64,000 bases of DNA from Sinimarinibacterium arenosum (GCF_005047655.1 NZ_SUKF01000009.1:203884-267883); one strand, 5' to 3'. Counted from the stretch's first letter, positions 39,455 through 47,578 are shown. Numbers and translations: made by a program. Notes: generated from the letters alone by a model not told the origin.

Positions 39455-40243
39455 ATGGGCACTCAAGACATTATTTCCATTGACCGCAAGATCGTCGGCT
39501 TCGCAGTCGTTAAAGAAGAGCCGGCGGCCCCGACGCTGCCGGATGTCGATCCGCGTTCCCTGCGCATCGACAAGCGCGAGGGCGGTAGTTGGGAATCGAC
39601 CACGCTCAAGCTGGAGCTGACGACGAGCGCCGGTCCGCGAGCGATCTACGTCGTGATCGGATACGGGCGCGTCTGTGGTCGCAGCAACGGCCGCGAGGTG
39701 TGCATCGAACGTCCGCTGGAGTTCTTTGTCCCTGCGAACCAGTCGTCAACCGAACACCAGTGGGTGTCGGCAACCATGCGCACGCTGTCGCTGGCCGCGC
39801 GTGGCGGGTTTGCAGCCAAGGCGCTGGCTGACCTGCGCAAGGTGACGTGGGATCGTGGGCCGATCTGGTACGGCAAGAACGCAGCCGGCAAGACGCTGAC
39901 GCACGAGTCGGAGGTCGCGGCGATCGCGTGGGCGATCCAGAACGAACTGCGCAAGCGGCGCTATCTGGACGAGAACTTCGAAGAGCGCCCGCTGGATGAA
40001 ATGGTGGCGCACTTTGAGCGGGTCCGCGCCTACCGCGACGCACTGGCGTATGACTCACCGTCGCCGCTGGTGATTGCGGCCCCCTCAGTGTCGCGTCTGG
40101 ATGCCGCACCCGCAGCTGCGCACCAGATGGCCCAAGGGCGCCCCGTCGTCGGCACCTGCCCGGACCCGAATTGTCAGGGTGACATGATTTTGCTGGACGG
40201 TTGTCCCACGTGCACATCCTGCAGTTACTCGAAATGCACATGA
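39455..40243 (+). CDS. nrdJb: Class II ribonucleotide reductase accessory subunit NrdJb
   Basis: 262 residues. The N-terminal domain (LRIDKREGGSWESTTLKLEL, IGYGRVCGRSNGREVCIERP) resembles the C-terminal region of one-chain NrdJ. The C-terminus has a zinc-ribbon with CPDPNC...GCPTCTSCSYSKC, the redox-active Cys tail. In Pseudomonas aeruginosa class II RNR is split in the same way into NrdJa and NrdJb. It starts 21 bp after nrdJa, in the same unit. Confidence 0.8.
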   Translation: MGTQDIISIDRKIVGFAVVKEEPAAPTLPDVDPRSLRIDKREGGSWESTTLKLELTTSAGPRAIYVVIGYGRVCGRSNGREVCIERPLEFFVPANQSSTEHQWVSATMRTLSLAARGGFAAKALADLRKVTWDRGPIWYGKNAAGKTLTHESEVAAIAWAIQNELRKRRYLDENFEERPLDEMVAHFERVRAYRDALAYDSPSPLVIAAPSVSRLDAAPAAAHQMAQGRPVVGTCPDPNCQGDMILLDGCPTCTSCSYSKCT

Positions 40244-40402
40244 CGGTCCCCGCCCGATTCCCACTGTCCCGAACCCCCGGACGCGTCGCACCTGGCGTCG
40301 CGTTCTGACTCTCAAACTCAAGGTGTTACCCAGAGTGTTGTGGATAGGTGGCTATCCGCTGTCCCACTCTAAAATGTTGACAATTAGAAGGATATTGCAG
40401 AC

Positions 40403-40888
40403 ATGGCAAGCAGAGGCGTGAATAAAGTCATTTTGCTCGGGAATCTTGGCAAGGATCCCGAGGTCCGCTATTTCCCCAATGGCGACGCGGTGTGCAACGT
40501 CACGGTGGCGACCTCCGACAGCTGGACCGACAAGCAGTCCGGCGAGAAGAAAGAGCGCACGGAATGGCACAACGTCGTATTCACGCGCAAGCTCGCGGAG
40601 ATTGCCGGGCAGTACCTGAAAAAGGGCGCCAAGGTCTACGTCGAGGGCTCGCTGCGTACGCGCAAGTGGGAGAAGGATGGGGTCGAGCGCTACACCACTG
40701 AAATCATGGTCAACGACATGCAGATGCTCGATGGCCGCGGTGGCGAGTCGCGTCCTGACGCCGCACGCTCCGGCAGTGCCACCACGCCTGCCGCGCCGGC
40801 GCCGGCGGACGACGGCTCTGCGGAGCCGGGGGGCGGGTTCCCCGCGGACGATATTCCATTTTCGAAGCGTCACCACAAGGAGTGGTGA
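40403..40888 (+). CDS. ssb: Single-stranded DNA-binding protein
   Basis: 161 residues. OB fold in the first 110: [74 protein letters not shown] Pro/Ala linker follows. The usual SSB end is DDDIPF at the very C-terminus; here DDIPF is followed by SKRHHKEW, an unusual extension that would hide the partner-binding tip. SSB is typical of the region that enters the recipient first. AGAAGG lies upstream of ATG 40403. Confidence 0.9.
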   Translation: MASRGVNKVILLGNLGKDPEVRYFPNGDAVCNVTVATSDSWTDKQSGEKKERTEWHNVVFTRKLAEIAGQYLKKGAKVYVEGSLRTRKWEKDGVERYTTEIMVNDMQMLDGRGGESRPDAARSGSATTPAAPAPADDGSAEPGGGFPADDIPFSKRHHKEW

Positions 40889-40900
40889 GCGCCTACGGCA

Positions 40901-40926
40901 CGGGGCGCGAGGTCGCTGCGTAGGGT
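40901..40926 (+). promoter_or_regulatory. Element promoter motif, CGGGGCG-N13-TAGGGT
   Basis: Followed by GAAGGCTC; 28 bp before ATG 40954. Confidence 0.6.
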
Positions 40927-40953
40927 GAAGGCTCTTCCACACGGAATGCCCCA

Positions 40954-41436
40954 ATGCTGAACCATGACGCTCAACTGACGTTCCGCGCGATGCGCAACGA
41001 GGACGTTCTCGCTACGGCAACGCTCACCGGTGAGCGCGCCTACGCGCAAGTGACCTACGTCTATGTGCAGACGTATGGCGCCTGCCATGACTTCGTTCTC
41101 GGCCCGGAGAGCATCGCCGTCTCGCCAGAGGACGACTCGTTTCTGTCGGGGTTCGCTGAGGTTGGCGACGCAACCGCGCTGCGCCTCGGCAACCCGGGCG
41201 AGTCGATGGCTGCCACGTTCTACTCCATGAACGAGGAGAATCCCGATCTGACGCTGGATGCGACATCGGTCACCGTCGTCGGTCCCGTGGACGTCCTGCC
41301 GGACCGGATCGTCTGCGTGCCCACCGGTGAGGTTCTCGCGACGCGCACGCCGGAGGACTACTGGCTGCGCGATGGCCTGAACTACAGCGACTGCTGTATC
41401 GCAGAGTGGCGGCCGGACCGGATGGATGGCCAATGA
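40954..41436 (+). CDS. Hypothetical protein
   Basis: 160 residues, acidic, with beta-strands at the start (AQLTFRAMRNEDVLATATLTGERAYAQVTYVYVQTY) and a Cys pair near the end (SDCCIAEW). It overlaps a 44-residue membrane protein by 4 bp (ATGA). Not recognised. Confidence 0.6.
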   Translation: MLNHDAQLTFRAMRNEDVLATATLTGERAYAQVTYVYVQTYGACHDFVLGPESIAVSPEDDSFLSGFAEVGDATALRLGNPGESMAATFYSMNEENPDLTLDATSVTVVGPVDVLPDRIVCVPTGEVLATRTPEDYWLRDGLNYSDCCIAEWRPDRMDGQ

Positions 41437-41567
41437 GCGCTGCTCCCACGCCACCGGCGGCGCCGCGCTGGCAGTCGATCGCGGGGTGGGCCGCCCTTGG
41501 ACTTGGGTGTGCTGGCCTGCTGCTCTTCGTCGTCGTTGGGTTTGTCCAACTCTCAGGGCGACTGTAG
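41433..41567 (+). CDS. 44-residue single-pass membrane protein
   Basis: ATG 41433 to TAG 41567. Pro/Ala N-terminus, then one TM helix (GWAALGLGCAGLLLFVVVGF) and a short basic end. Start overlaps the previous stop, so it is translationally coupled. Function unknown. Confidence 0.5.
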   Translation: MSAAPTPPAAPRWQSIAGWAALGLGCAGLLLFVVVGFVQLSGRL

Positions 41568-41589
41568 GGACACGACTCGCGGCGCTGAG

Positions 41590-41614
41590 CGGGGCCCCTG
41601 CCGGTGGGTAGAGT
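41590..41614 (+). promoter_or_regulatory. Element promoter motif, CGGGGCC-N12-TAGAGT
   Basis: Followed by TGAAGCTC; 33 bp before ATG 41647. Confidence 0.5.
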
Positions 41615-41646
41615 TGAAGCTCAGACACCACGCACAGGAGCACCCC

Positions 41647-41916
41647 ATGTTGCAGGTCTCTCTCGCACACGCACCGAACCCGGATATCCCGGGGGGATAC
41701 TGGGACGGGCCGCCGGAGGACGGATGCTCCGCCAAAAGCGTGGAAACGCTGGCCGACGCATCGCGGGCGGTTCGCAGCTACATCACCCGAAACAACTTGG
41801 GCAGCGGGAACTGGGCGGGTGGCGAGGTCTATCAGGGGCCTGAGCTGGTCGCGCGCATCTCCTACAACGGTCGAATCTGGGGTTTGGACGGGACTGCGCT
41901 CGCCGTCCCCGAGTAA
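41647..41916 (+). CDS. Hypothetical protein
   Basis: 89 residues from ATG 41647 with AGGAG upstream. GGYWDGPPEDG near the start and ELVARISYNGRIWGLDG near the end; alpha/beta, no Cys pattern. Not recognised. Confidence 0.55.
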   Translation: MLQVSLAHAPNPDIPGGYWDGPPEDGCSAKSVETLADASRAVRSYITRNNLGSGNWAGGEVYQGPELVARISYNGRIWGLDGTALAVPE

Positions 41917-42037
41917 CAGTCTGCTGCGGGGCACGTGGTTGCGGTCCGCCACGCAGCCCCCGCCGAAGCGCGCGGCGCCCCGTCCTCGACTGTACCGCCC
42001 TGACTCTCTGCGGTGCCGACGCTTCGGGGCGGCGACT

Positions 42038-42046
42038 TAGTCACTT
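42038..42046 (+). promoter_or_regulatory. TAGTCACTT site
   Basis: TAGTCACTTGG just upstream of a CGGGGCG-N12-TAGGGT promoter; one of five TAGTCACTT copies in the window. Confidence 0.45.
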
Positions 42047-42052
42047 GGCGAG

Positions 42053-42077
42053 CGGGGCGGACTTTGCCGCATAGGGT
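42053..42077 (+). promoter_or_regulatory. Element promoter motif, CGGGGCG-N12-TAGGGT
   Basis: 26 bp before ATG 42103; has a TAGTCACTT site 7 bp upstream. Confidence 0.6.
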
Positions 42078-42102
42078 GGAGACATCGCCCACGGAGAGTT
42101 CC

Positions 42103-42360
42103 ATGCACGCCACCGACGCCACACCACCCACACATTGTGCGCACTACCTGTTGCTCGACGGCCGCGACGTCGCGTCGACCTGGCTGCCGATCACGGCCAC
42201 CCTTGACGAAGTGCGCGCCGACTGCCTGACGATGACAAGCATCATCGTCCACACGGAGAGCGAGCATGGGGAACTGCCGTTCGAACGCGAAGGAAAGATT
42301 CGCAAGGCTGACGGCCACGCGCTGGTGTCCCGTGGCGAATACCGACAGGTCGCCTACTGA
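42103..42360 (+). CDS. Hypothetical protein
   Basis: 85 residues from ATG 42103 with ACGGAGAG upstream. HYLLLDGRDVASTWLPI, ADCLTMTSIIVHTESEHG. Small alpha/beta protein. Not recognised. Confidence 0.55.
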   Translation: MHATDATPPTHCAHYLLLDGRDVASTWLPITATLDEVRADCLTMTSIIVHTESEHGELPFEREGKIRKADGHALVSRGEYRQVAY

Positions 42361-42366
42361 CGCTGG

Positions 42367-42391
42367 CGGGGCGTGTGCCGCCGCATAGCTT
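42367..42391 (+). promoter_or_regulatory. Element promoter motif, CGGGGCG-N12-TAGCTT
   Basis: 42 bp before ATG 42433. Confidence 0.5.
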
Positions 42392-42432
42392 GGTGATGTA
42401 CCCCCTTCATTCGCAGTCAGCCCGGAGTTCCC

Positions 42433-42873
42433 ATGAGCGCCCATCTCTCCAAGATCAACATCGATCAGCGCCTGTACGTCATGCGTTCGGTCGGCGGTGT
42501 TTCGTGCTACGGCTTCGAAGTGCTGCACGCGAAAGCATGCGCAGTCGCGCAGTGGATCGGCACGACCGCTCCCGACTCGGACGCGCTGGGGACCCCCGAA
42601 CACTACGCGGCGTGCATGACGCTCCTTGACCGTGGGCAAGCGCACGCGTCGGCGACGCGCACCCGATGCCCGGCTGACCTCACGCCGCAGCTGGTGGGGC
42701 TGGAAGGCGCAACCGTTCGCGTAGTGGACGCACACGGCGAGACGCGCACCTTCCGCGTCGGCCGCTCGACGGGCTGGCTGCCGTGCCACCTTGAAATGCG
42801 GAACACGCGCGATCGCTTCGGCGACTCTGTTACCGGGGCGCCGTTCCGCTCCGTGGAGATCCTGCGGCACTGA
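42433..42873 (+). CDS. Hypothetical protein
   Basis: 146 residues. The C-terminal part (VGLEGATVRVVDAHGETRTFRVGRSTGWLPCHLEM) resembles a small beta-barrel of the kind used to bind nucleic acids, but this is only a pattern. Cys residues are scattered. Own promoter motif. Confidence 0.55.
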   Translation: MSAHLSKINIDQRLYVMRSVGGVSCYGFEVLHAKACAVAQWIGTTAPDSDALGTPEHYAACMTLLDRGQAHASATRTRCPADLTPQLVGLEGATVRVVDAHGETRTFRVGRSTGWLPCHLEMRNTRDRFGDSVTGAPFRSVEILRH

Positions 42874-42880
42874 CCACGTG

Positions 42881-42905
42881 ACTGGCGGCGCGTGCCGTCT
42901 AAAGG
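42881..42905 (+). promoter_or_regulatory. Promoter candidate, ACTGGCG-N12-TAAAGG
   Basis: Variant class with GCCGTC before TAAAGG; 28 bp before ATG 42933. Confidence 0.45.
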
Positions 42906-42932
42906 CCATTGCCGCCCTACGCTGAGGTCTCC

Positions 42933-43466
42933 ATGGCCCCCATTCACTCCCTGCTGCTTGGCGCTGGTGCCGTTGGTGCTGCGCTTGCTCTTGCCAGTGG
43001 CGCTCCGACAACCTTCGGGGAGTGGGTCGCGATGGTGGGACTCGGAAGCGTCGGCGGGGGTGGCGTCGTCGCCGGGGCGTTTGCGCTCAAGCCTCGCCGG
43101 CGCCGTCGTCGGCGTGCGACGTCGGGCTCGCGTGAGTGCGTCGAGCGCGCCGCACGTCGGGTGGACACGCTGGCCGCGCGGCTGGAGGTGGCGGCGGTCG
43201 AACTCCGACGCCGATCGGAGAGCATGCGCAAGCGCCAGAGCATCGCCGAGGCGGTCGGCACCGTCGGAGTGGTGGTCGCGGCGCTCCGGATCGGAGGGGC
43301 TGCGCAATCGGTGGCCGATGAACTGGCAACGCTGGGCGTCACGCCCGCACGACCGGACGGCGGTGGGCGCACGCGGCTCGCGGGGCAGTCCCCCAGCGGT
43401 AGGGTGGAATCTCACCGACACGCCGCAGACGATCATGAAATTCCTCCTTTCCTTCGCGCCCGCTGA
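42933..43466 (+). CDS. Membrane protein with basic coiled region (paralogue of 51088)
   Basis: 177 residues from ATG 42933. Two hydrophobic segments (LLLGAGAVGAALALASG and WVAMVGLGSVGGGGVVAGAFAL), a KPRRRRRRRA cluster, then a helix with ERAARRVDTLAARLEVAAVELRRRSESMRKR, and IAEAVGTVGVVVAALRIGGAAQSVADEL. The 51088 gene has the same order. Overlaps the next gene by 32 bp. Confidence 0.55.
   Translation: MAPIHSLLLGAGAVGAALALASGAPTTFGEWVAMVGLGSVGGGGVVAGAFALKPRRRRRRRATSGSRECVERAARRVDTLAARLEVAAVELRRRSESMRKRQSIAEAVGTVGVVVAALRIGGAAQSVADELATLGVTPARPDGGGRTRLAGQSPSGRVESHRHAADDHEIPPFLRAR
43381..43405 (+). promoter_or_regulatory. Element promoter motif, CGGGGCA-N12-TAGGGT
   Basis: Inside the 3' end of the 42933 gene, 30 bp before ATG 43435. 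Confidence 0.55.
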
Positions 43467-43812
43467 ATCGCAGTCCGTGAGTCGCCTGGACTTTCAGCCG
43501 GGCCGCGCCGTCGTCGATGTGACGTGGCGGCTGACCGGGCAGGTGGCGCGCTACCAGTGCCCCTACGAGGCGTTGGTGGGTCTGGTCGGCACCGACAACA
43601 TTGCTACGGCCCTGAAGTCGATGCGGCTGACACGCGATCCCGCCTTTGTCCCTGCTGGCGAGACGCTGCAGGCGCAGGGGCTGCAGACGGCGTGGGTCAC
43701 GGCCGAGACGCTGCCGGCAACCGAGGCGCTCGCACGCACGCAGTTCGGGCGGGAGATCTTCCTTGCCAACAACGACGTCGCCGCGTGGGACTCCCGCGCG
43801 CTGTTCGGCTAA
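43435..43812 (+). CDS. Hypothetical protein
   Basis: 125 residues from ATG 43435. Beta-strands MKFLLSFAPAESQ, AVVDVTWRLTGQVARYQCPY, then helical. Own promoter inside the previous gene. Not recognised. Confidence 0.6.
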   Translation: MKFLLSFAPAESQSVSRLDFQPGRAVVDVTWRLTGQVARYQCPYEALVGLVGTDNIATALKSMRLTRDPAFVPAGETLQAQGLQTAWVTAETLPATEALARTQFGREIFLANNDVAAWDSRALFG

Positions 43813-43829
43813 GACCCCCGGAGGCGGGA

Positions 43830-44363
43830 ATGCAAACGGAACAGGACGTGGCGGCGGCGTTTCGGGCGGAGTTGCTGGCGCTGCTGGCGCGGTACAACGC
43901 GGAACTTGACGCGAAGGATCACTACGACGGCCATTCCGAGTGCGGGTCCGACGTGCGGATGACCGTCAGTGTTCCGGGCATCTGGGACGCGCACTGCGAC
44001 ATGCTGCGCGAACCCACGCAGATCGACCTTGGCGCATGGCTGGCGCCGGACACCACGGCTGGCCGGCAGGCGCTCGCGCCGATGCTACTGGCAACCCCTG
44101 TGACGTATGCGCTTCCGGGTGGGGTGTCGCTCGAACGCTGCGCGGGGCGGAGTTCCGCTGCGACCTGGGCGGTGCGTCAGGCGGGACACTGTCTGTCGAC
44201 CGAGGGGGTGTTCGTTCACGAACCGATGCCGAGCCGCCGGGATGCAGTGTTTCTGGCGCACTGCCGCTTCGCTTCGGCTGAAGCTGCCTATGCGATGTGG
44301 GAGAAGCACGTCGCGTCCCGACAACCGTTACCGAACATGACCTCGATGGGAGAGCCCCAATGA
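43830..44363 (+). CDS. Hypothetical protein
   Basis: 177 residues from ATG 43830 with GGAGGCGGGA upstream. Helical N-terminus (DVAAAFRAELLALLARYNAEL), then DVRMTVSVPGIWD. It lies 17 bp after the previous stop and overlaps the next by 4 bp (ATGA), so all three are probably one unit. Confidence 0.6.
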   Translation: MQTEQDVAAAFRAELLALLARYNAELDAKDHYDGHSECGSDVRMTVSVPGIWDAHCDMLREPTQIDLGAWLAPDTTAGRQALAPMLLATPVTYALPGGVSLERCAGRSSAATWAVRQAGHCLSTEGVFVHEPMPSRRDAVFLAHCRFASAEAAYAMWEKHVASRQPLPNMTSMGEPQ

Positions 44364-44686
44364 ACAACGATCTTGTGTCGCGCCTGCTGTCTGATGCGGT
44401 GGAGGACTCCGCCGCCCTGCGCCGTGAGGCGGCCGAGGCCCTGCAGCAGATGGCCGCGCGGTTCACGCGGCTCGACGCACCGCGCTACAGCAACGACCCG
44501 ATGCTTGATGCCGTGCTCGCTGTCCCGTCCGAGCGGTTCCGTGCGCGTGTCCAGGCGCTGCCGGCGACGTACTGGGCCCGCTACGACTTGAGCGCAGTGC
44601 GGATCGGCTACGAGCTCGGATTGGCCGAGGTTGCGCTCGGAGAAGCGTTGCCGATGCAAAAATTGATCGGGGCGGGGCGCGCGTAG
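44360..44686 (+). CDS. Hypothetical protein
   Basis: 108 residues, all helical in appearance (LLSDAVEDSAALRREAAEALQQMAARF). Coupled to the preceding gene. Its end lies within the CGGGGCG box of the next promoter. Not recognised. Confidence 0.6.
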   Translation: MNNDLVSRLLSDAVEDSAALRREAAEALQQMAARFTRLDAPRYSNDPMLDAVLAVPSERFRARVQALPATYWARYDLSAVRIGYELGLAEVALGEALPMQKLIGAGRA

Positions 44687-44697
44687 GTCGGTACGGT
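44673..44697 (+). promoter_or_regulatory. Element promoter motif, CGGGGCG-N12-TACGGT
   Basis: Overlaps the stop of the previous gene; 22 bp before ATG 44719. Confidence 0.55.
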
Positions 44698-44718
44698 GGA
44701 GTGACACCGGAGACTTCC

Positions 44719-45048
44719 ATGCACGTCCTTGAACACCACAGCGCCCTTGTCACCTCGATCCTTGAGCACGCCGGCTGGACGGTCCGGGCGGGTGCGACCT
44801 TCGCGACGAAGCACTTCGCGACCGTGGTTGGCGACAAGGCCGCGTCCCTGCTCATGCTCGGAACCCGCAGCGTGCGCGGCGACTTCAGCAGCGAAGGCCT
44901 GAACGTGCTGGGCGGACGGCCGCTGCTCCTTCCAGAAGACGCGAACGCTCAACAGGTCGCGGAACAGGTCGCCGGCTTCCTCACGGAGGCCGAGGCCCTG
45001 ATTGTCGACTCGTGGACCGTGCGCGTCGGACCGCTCGGGGGCCGCTGA
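44719..45048 (+). CDS. Hypothetical protein
   Basis: 109 residues from ATG 44719. WTVRAGATFATKHFATVVGDKAASLLML and AEALIVDSWTVRVGP frame a mixed alpha/beta domain. Not recognised. Confidence 0.55.
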   Translation: MHVLEHHSALVTSILEHAGWTVRAGATFATKHFATVVGDKAASLLMLGTRSVRGDFSSEGLNVLGGRPLLLPEDANAQQVAEQVAGFLTEAEALIVDSWTVRVGPLGGR

Positions 45049-45116
45049 GGCGCTCAGGGTGCAACTTCGGTGTCTATTGCCGGGATAGCCCCCGGCGCCT
45101 ACATGAGGAGAAGCGT

Positions 45117-45329
45117 GTGTCTCTCGAACAATACCGCGTCGCACGCGACCATTTCGAGGTGGATGAGGCGTCGGCCGCTCAGCTGGCGTTCCCCTGCAAC
45201 GTCTGCCGCCACCGGCACGGCAGCGACCGCGCGGAGCCGTGTCGCAGCTGCGACCACAACGCGAACGCGGTGCCGGCACCGACGCATCTGGAACGACTGC
45301 TTGCGGCGGGCCGGGCACTGGACTGGTAG
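45117..45329 (+). CDS. Small zinc-finger-like protein
   Basis: 70 residues from GTG 45117 (GAGGAG upstream). It carries CNVCRHRHG and CRSCDH, a CxxC...CxxC set with flanking His that could hold one zinc. Another frame overlaps it, but the Cys pattern and ribosome site favour this one. Confidence 0.5.
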   Translation: MSLEQYRVARDHFEVDEASAAQLAFPCNVCRHRHGSDRAEPCRSCDHNANAVPAPTHLERLLAAGRALDW

Positions 45330-45382
45330 CCCCGAGGTCGCGACCTGCATTCCCCTACCCCCTCTTTCGACGGAATCCCTGT

Positions 45383-45619
45383 ATGAACCTGACATCCTCC
45401 GAGCCCACGTGGACCCAGCGGGTCAAGCTCGGCGTGCAACTCGGCAAGTCGCTGGAGACGGTGTGCTCGCTGGACGAAATCGCGGCCGAACTGGGGGTCT
45501 CGCGGCAGACGGCCTACAACGAGTGTGCGGCGGCTCTCGGGGCGCTGGCGTGGCGGCTGCGCGCGCGCTATTCGGCGCCTCCCGGGTCGACGTCGGAATC
45601 CCCGGTGCTGCGGAGCTAG
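45383..45619 (+). CDS. Small helix-turn-helix protein
   Basis: 78 residues from ATG 45383. SLDEIAAELGVSRQTAYNECAAAL is a clear helix-turn-helix similar to sigma region 4 or small transcription factors, followed by a basic helix (WRLRARY). A second potential regulator of the repeated promoters. Its stop TAG is the first codon of a TAGTCACTT site. Confidence 0.6.
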   Translation: MNLTSSEPTWTQRVKLGVQLGKSLETVCSLDEIAAELGVSRQTAYNECAAALGALAWRLRARYSAPPGSTSESPVLRS

Positions 45620-45625
45620 TCACTT
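45617..45625 (+). promoter_or_regulatory. TAGTCACTT site
   Basis: Starts with the stop codon of the small HTH gene; about 54 bp ahead of the promoter at 45679. Confidence 0.45.
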
Positions 45626-45678
45626 GCCGCGGGGCACTTGCGGGCTCTCTCGTCCTTGACGGCAGGGCGGTGGGTCTG

Positions 45679-45705
45679 CGGGGTCGCGCGCGCCGCCTAT
45701 AGGGT
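45679..45705 (+). promoter_or_regulatory. Element promoter motif, CGGGGTC-N14-TAGGGT
   Basis: Longest spacer of the set; TAGGGT is part of CTATAGGGT. A 75-nt leader follows before ATG 45780. Confidence 0.45.
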
Positions 45706-45779
45706 TAGACTGCAACCGATGGGAGATGTCCTCCCGCCCGGCACCTCCCGGCAATGAGAGGTAACTCTAGGAGTTTCGC

Positions 45780-46199
45780 ATGCCCTCAGCTCTTGTCGTC
45801 ACGGCGCGCCTGAATAACGGCGCACCGGCTGAAGCCCGTTCTTCGGATGGTCGCTATACGTGGTGGCACGGGGAGAGTGACTGGCTCAAGGACACCCAGG
45901 CCAACCGCCCGATCTTTCAAATGCGCTACCCGTGGGCTCACGGGTTTGGCGGTGACCCCGTGCCGGATGATGTGCGCCGCGACGTCACGGCGTTTTGGGA
46001 GGCTCTCGCCCAAGAGCAAGTGCGCTGCCAGCATCTGATTGCGGCCGCTGAGCGTGAACGCTTCGAAGCTGAGTGCGCAACCGCAGGGCAACGACGCTAT
46101 CGTCCCGATGTCACCGGCGCCGAACGGGCACGCAAAGAGCGTGAATACGACTTGGCGATGAACGAGGGCGGCGAGGGGTACAACCCATGGAGGGATTGA
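45780..46199 (+). CDS. Hypothetical protein
   Basis: 139 residues, Trp-rich (YTWWHGESDWL) with a charged helical C-terminus (AERERFEAECATAGQRRYRP). ATG 45780 is preceded by TAGGAG. Not recognised. Confidence 0.55.
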   Translation: MPSALVVTARLNNGAPAEARSSDGRYTWWHGESDWLKDTQANRPIFQMRYPWAHGFGGDPVPDDVRRDVTAFWEALAQEQVRCQHLIAAAERERFEAECATAGQRRYRPDVTGAERARKEREYDLAMNEGGEGYNPWRD

Positions 46200-46205
46200 A
46201 CTGCC

Positions 46206-46454
46206 ATGAATAACTCCGCACGCCGTATCACGGTCACGCTCGGAGGCTGGCAGCTGTACCTGCTGCCGGGCGACCTGCGCCGCTCGGATATCACATGGCT
46301 CGGCACGATCCGTCGAGGCGGCGGCGACGCCGGGGCGCTCGGGCGTGTCTCCGCCACTGGCCTGCTTGTGCAGGTTAACGCTGGCGTCACTCGCTCAGTC
46401 GACCAGCGCAAGGCGGAGGCGGCCCTCGCTGCCGCCGGCTGCAGCAAGGTGTGA
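46206..46454 (+). CDS. Hypothetical protein
   Basis: 82 residues starting 6 bp after the previous stop. RRITVTLGGWQLYLLPGDLR and a basic helical end (RSVDQRKAEAALAAAG). Not recognised. Confidence 0.5.
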   Translation: MNNSARRITVTLGGWQLYLLPGDLRRSDITWLGTIRRGGGDAGALGRVSATGLLVQVNAGVTRSVDQRKAEAALAAAGCSKV

Positions 46455-46510
46455 GGGCGACGAGGCTGCGCGCGCTCCGCGTCCCGTCGGAACGCCCGGT
46501 TGTGCAAAGC

Positions 46511-46519
46511 TAGTCACTT
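46511..46519 (+). promoter_or_regulatory. TAGTCACTT site
   Basis: GCTAGTCACTTAGG, six bases before a CGGGGCG box. The arrangement matches that at 42038. Confidence 0.45.
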
Positions 46520-46525
46520 AGGGCG

Positions 46526-46551
46526 CGGGGCGCGGTTCCGGTCCGTAGGGT
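46526..46551 (+). promoter_or_regulatory. Element promoter motif, CGGGGCG-N13-TAGGGT
   Basis: 30 bp before ATG 46581, preceded by TAGTCACTT. Confidence 0.6.
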
Positions 46552-46580
46552 GAGGTCTCCACTCACCCCGGACAGCACCC

Positions 46581-47477
46581 ATGCCGCACTTTGCACCGAC
46601 TGGAACCCTCTACGTTTGCGTCAATGACACCGAACGCAGCCCGCAGCCGCGATCGTGGTTCACCGGCTTGCTCGAACTACCCTCGCAGATCGTACCGGAA
46701 CGCCTGTATCCGGCTCGCTTTACGCTTTCGCCCACCGGCGCCGCCCTCAGCCTTGACACCGACCCCCGCGCCGGTCGCGCGCTCCCGAGTGCCCAAGACC
46801 TGTTTGGTCCGCACAGCAATGGCAAGTTCTGTTCGCCCACCTCGCTCGGATGGCATTTCGACCCGCTGCTGTATACGCCGGCGTGGCAGCTGACAGGGGA
46901 GCCCGAACAGTGCGAGGTCTTCGTCCGTCGCGCTCCGCTTGAGTCCGACCGGCCCAATCACGCGTGGTTCATCGTACTCGCGGCGTTCCTCCCGGGCGGT
47001 GACGCGCCTGCGGCGGGCGCGTACATCGACCTGACCACGGGCACCGGCATCAAGCGTCCGGTGCCTGAGAGCAAGGCGCAGGACCTGATGCGGGCCATGT
47101 TCGGCACCGGCCGCCCGGTGGGGCGCGCGTTGGCCCTCCCCGTCCTGAAGGTGGGCGATCGCATGGTGGGGATCGGGTCGACGGTAACGATTGAGGCGCA
47201 GGACGTGGTCGCAGCCGCATTTCGCATCTGGCGCGACGATCCCGGCTGCTTTGAGCACAACCGGATGTTGCCGCAACTCGGCGACGACTGGGCGTGGGCG
47301 GCCGCCTTGGTGGAGGAGGCTTCGCGGCAACCCCACGCCCTTGCGATGGAGCGCGCGACGTTCGCGAGCCGCGAGGCCCGGCCTCGCGCGTACACCCCCG
47401 AGGAATTCAAGGCGGACCTTGAGGTGCAGGTGCGCGCCCAGGTGCGCGTGCTGATGCGTTCCGCTCCCCCGGCGTGA
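46581..47477 (+). CDS. Hypothetical protein
   Basis: 298 residues, the largest unknown protein of region 4. The N-terminal 180 residues look like a beta-rich domain (GTLYVCVNDTERS, ARFTLSPTGAALSLD, AWFIVLAAFLPGG); the rest is helical. A perfect hairpin follows its stop. Not recognised. Confidence 0.6.
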   Translation: MPHFAPTGTLYVCVNDTERSPQPRSWFTGLLELPSQIVPERLYPARFTLSPTGAALSLDTDPRAGRALPSAQDLFGPHSNGKFCSPTSLGWHFDPLLYTPAWQLTGEPEQCEVFVRRAPLESDRPNHAWFIVLAAFLPGGDAPAAGAYIDLTTGTGIKRPVPESKAQDLMRAMFGTGRPVGRALALPVLKVGDRMVGIGSTVTIEAQDVVAAAFRIWRDDPGCFEHNRMLPQLGDDWAWAAALVEEASRQPHALAMERATFASREARPRAYTPEEFKADLEVQVRAQVRVLMRSAPPA

Positions 47478-47486
47478 TCGACGAGG

Positions 47487-47516
47487 ACCTCCGGGGCGCT
47501 TTGTCGCCCCGGAGGT
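47487..47516 (+). terminator. Terminator-like hairpin
   Basis: Perfect 12-bp arms ACCTCCGGGGCG and CGCCCCGGAGGT with loop CTTTGT, 10 bp after the stop of the 46581 gene. No T-tract follows. Confidence 0.55.
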
Positions 47517-47553
47517 GCGACACCTACTCAGCCGCAGGCTCCCGGAGAACAAG

Positions 47554-47578
47554 CGGGGCGTGCCGCGCTGCGTAGGGT
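47554..47578 (+). promoter_or_regulatory. Element promoter motif, CGGGGCG-N12-TAGGGT
   Basis: 32 bp before ATG 47611, downstream of the hairpin. Confidence 0.6.

Noticed and set aside
37934..39466. Open frame of 510 codons on the minus strand
   Set aside because: It is antisense to nrdJa, which has full family motifs; GC-rich codon bias opens the opposite frame. No ribosome site or known domain.
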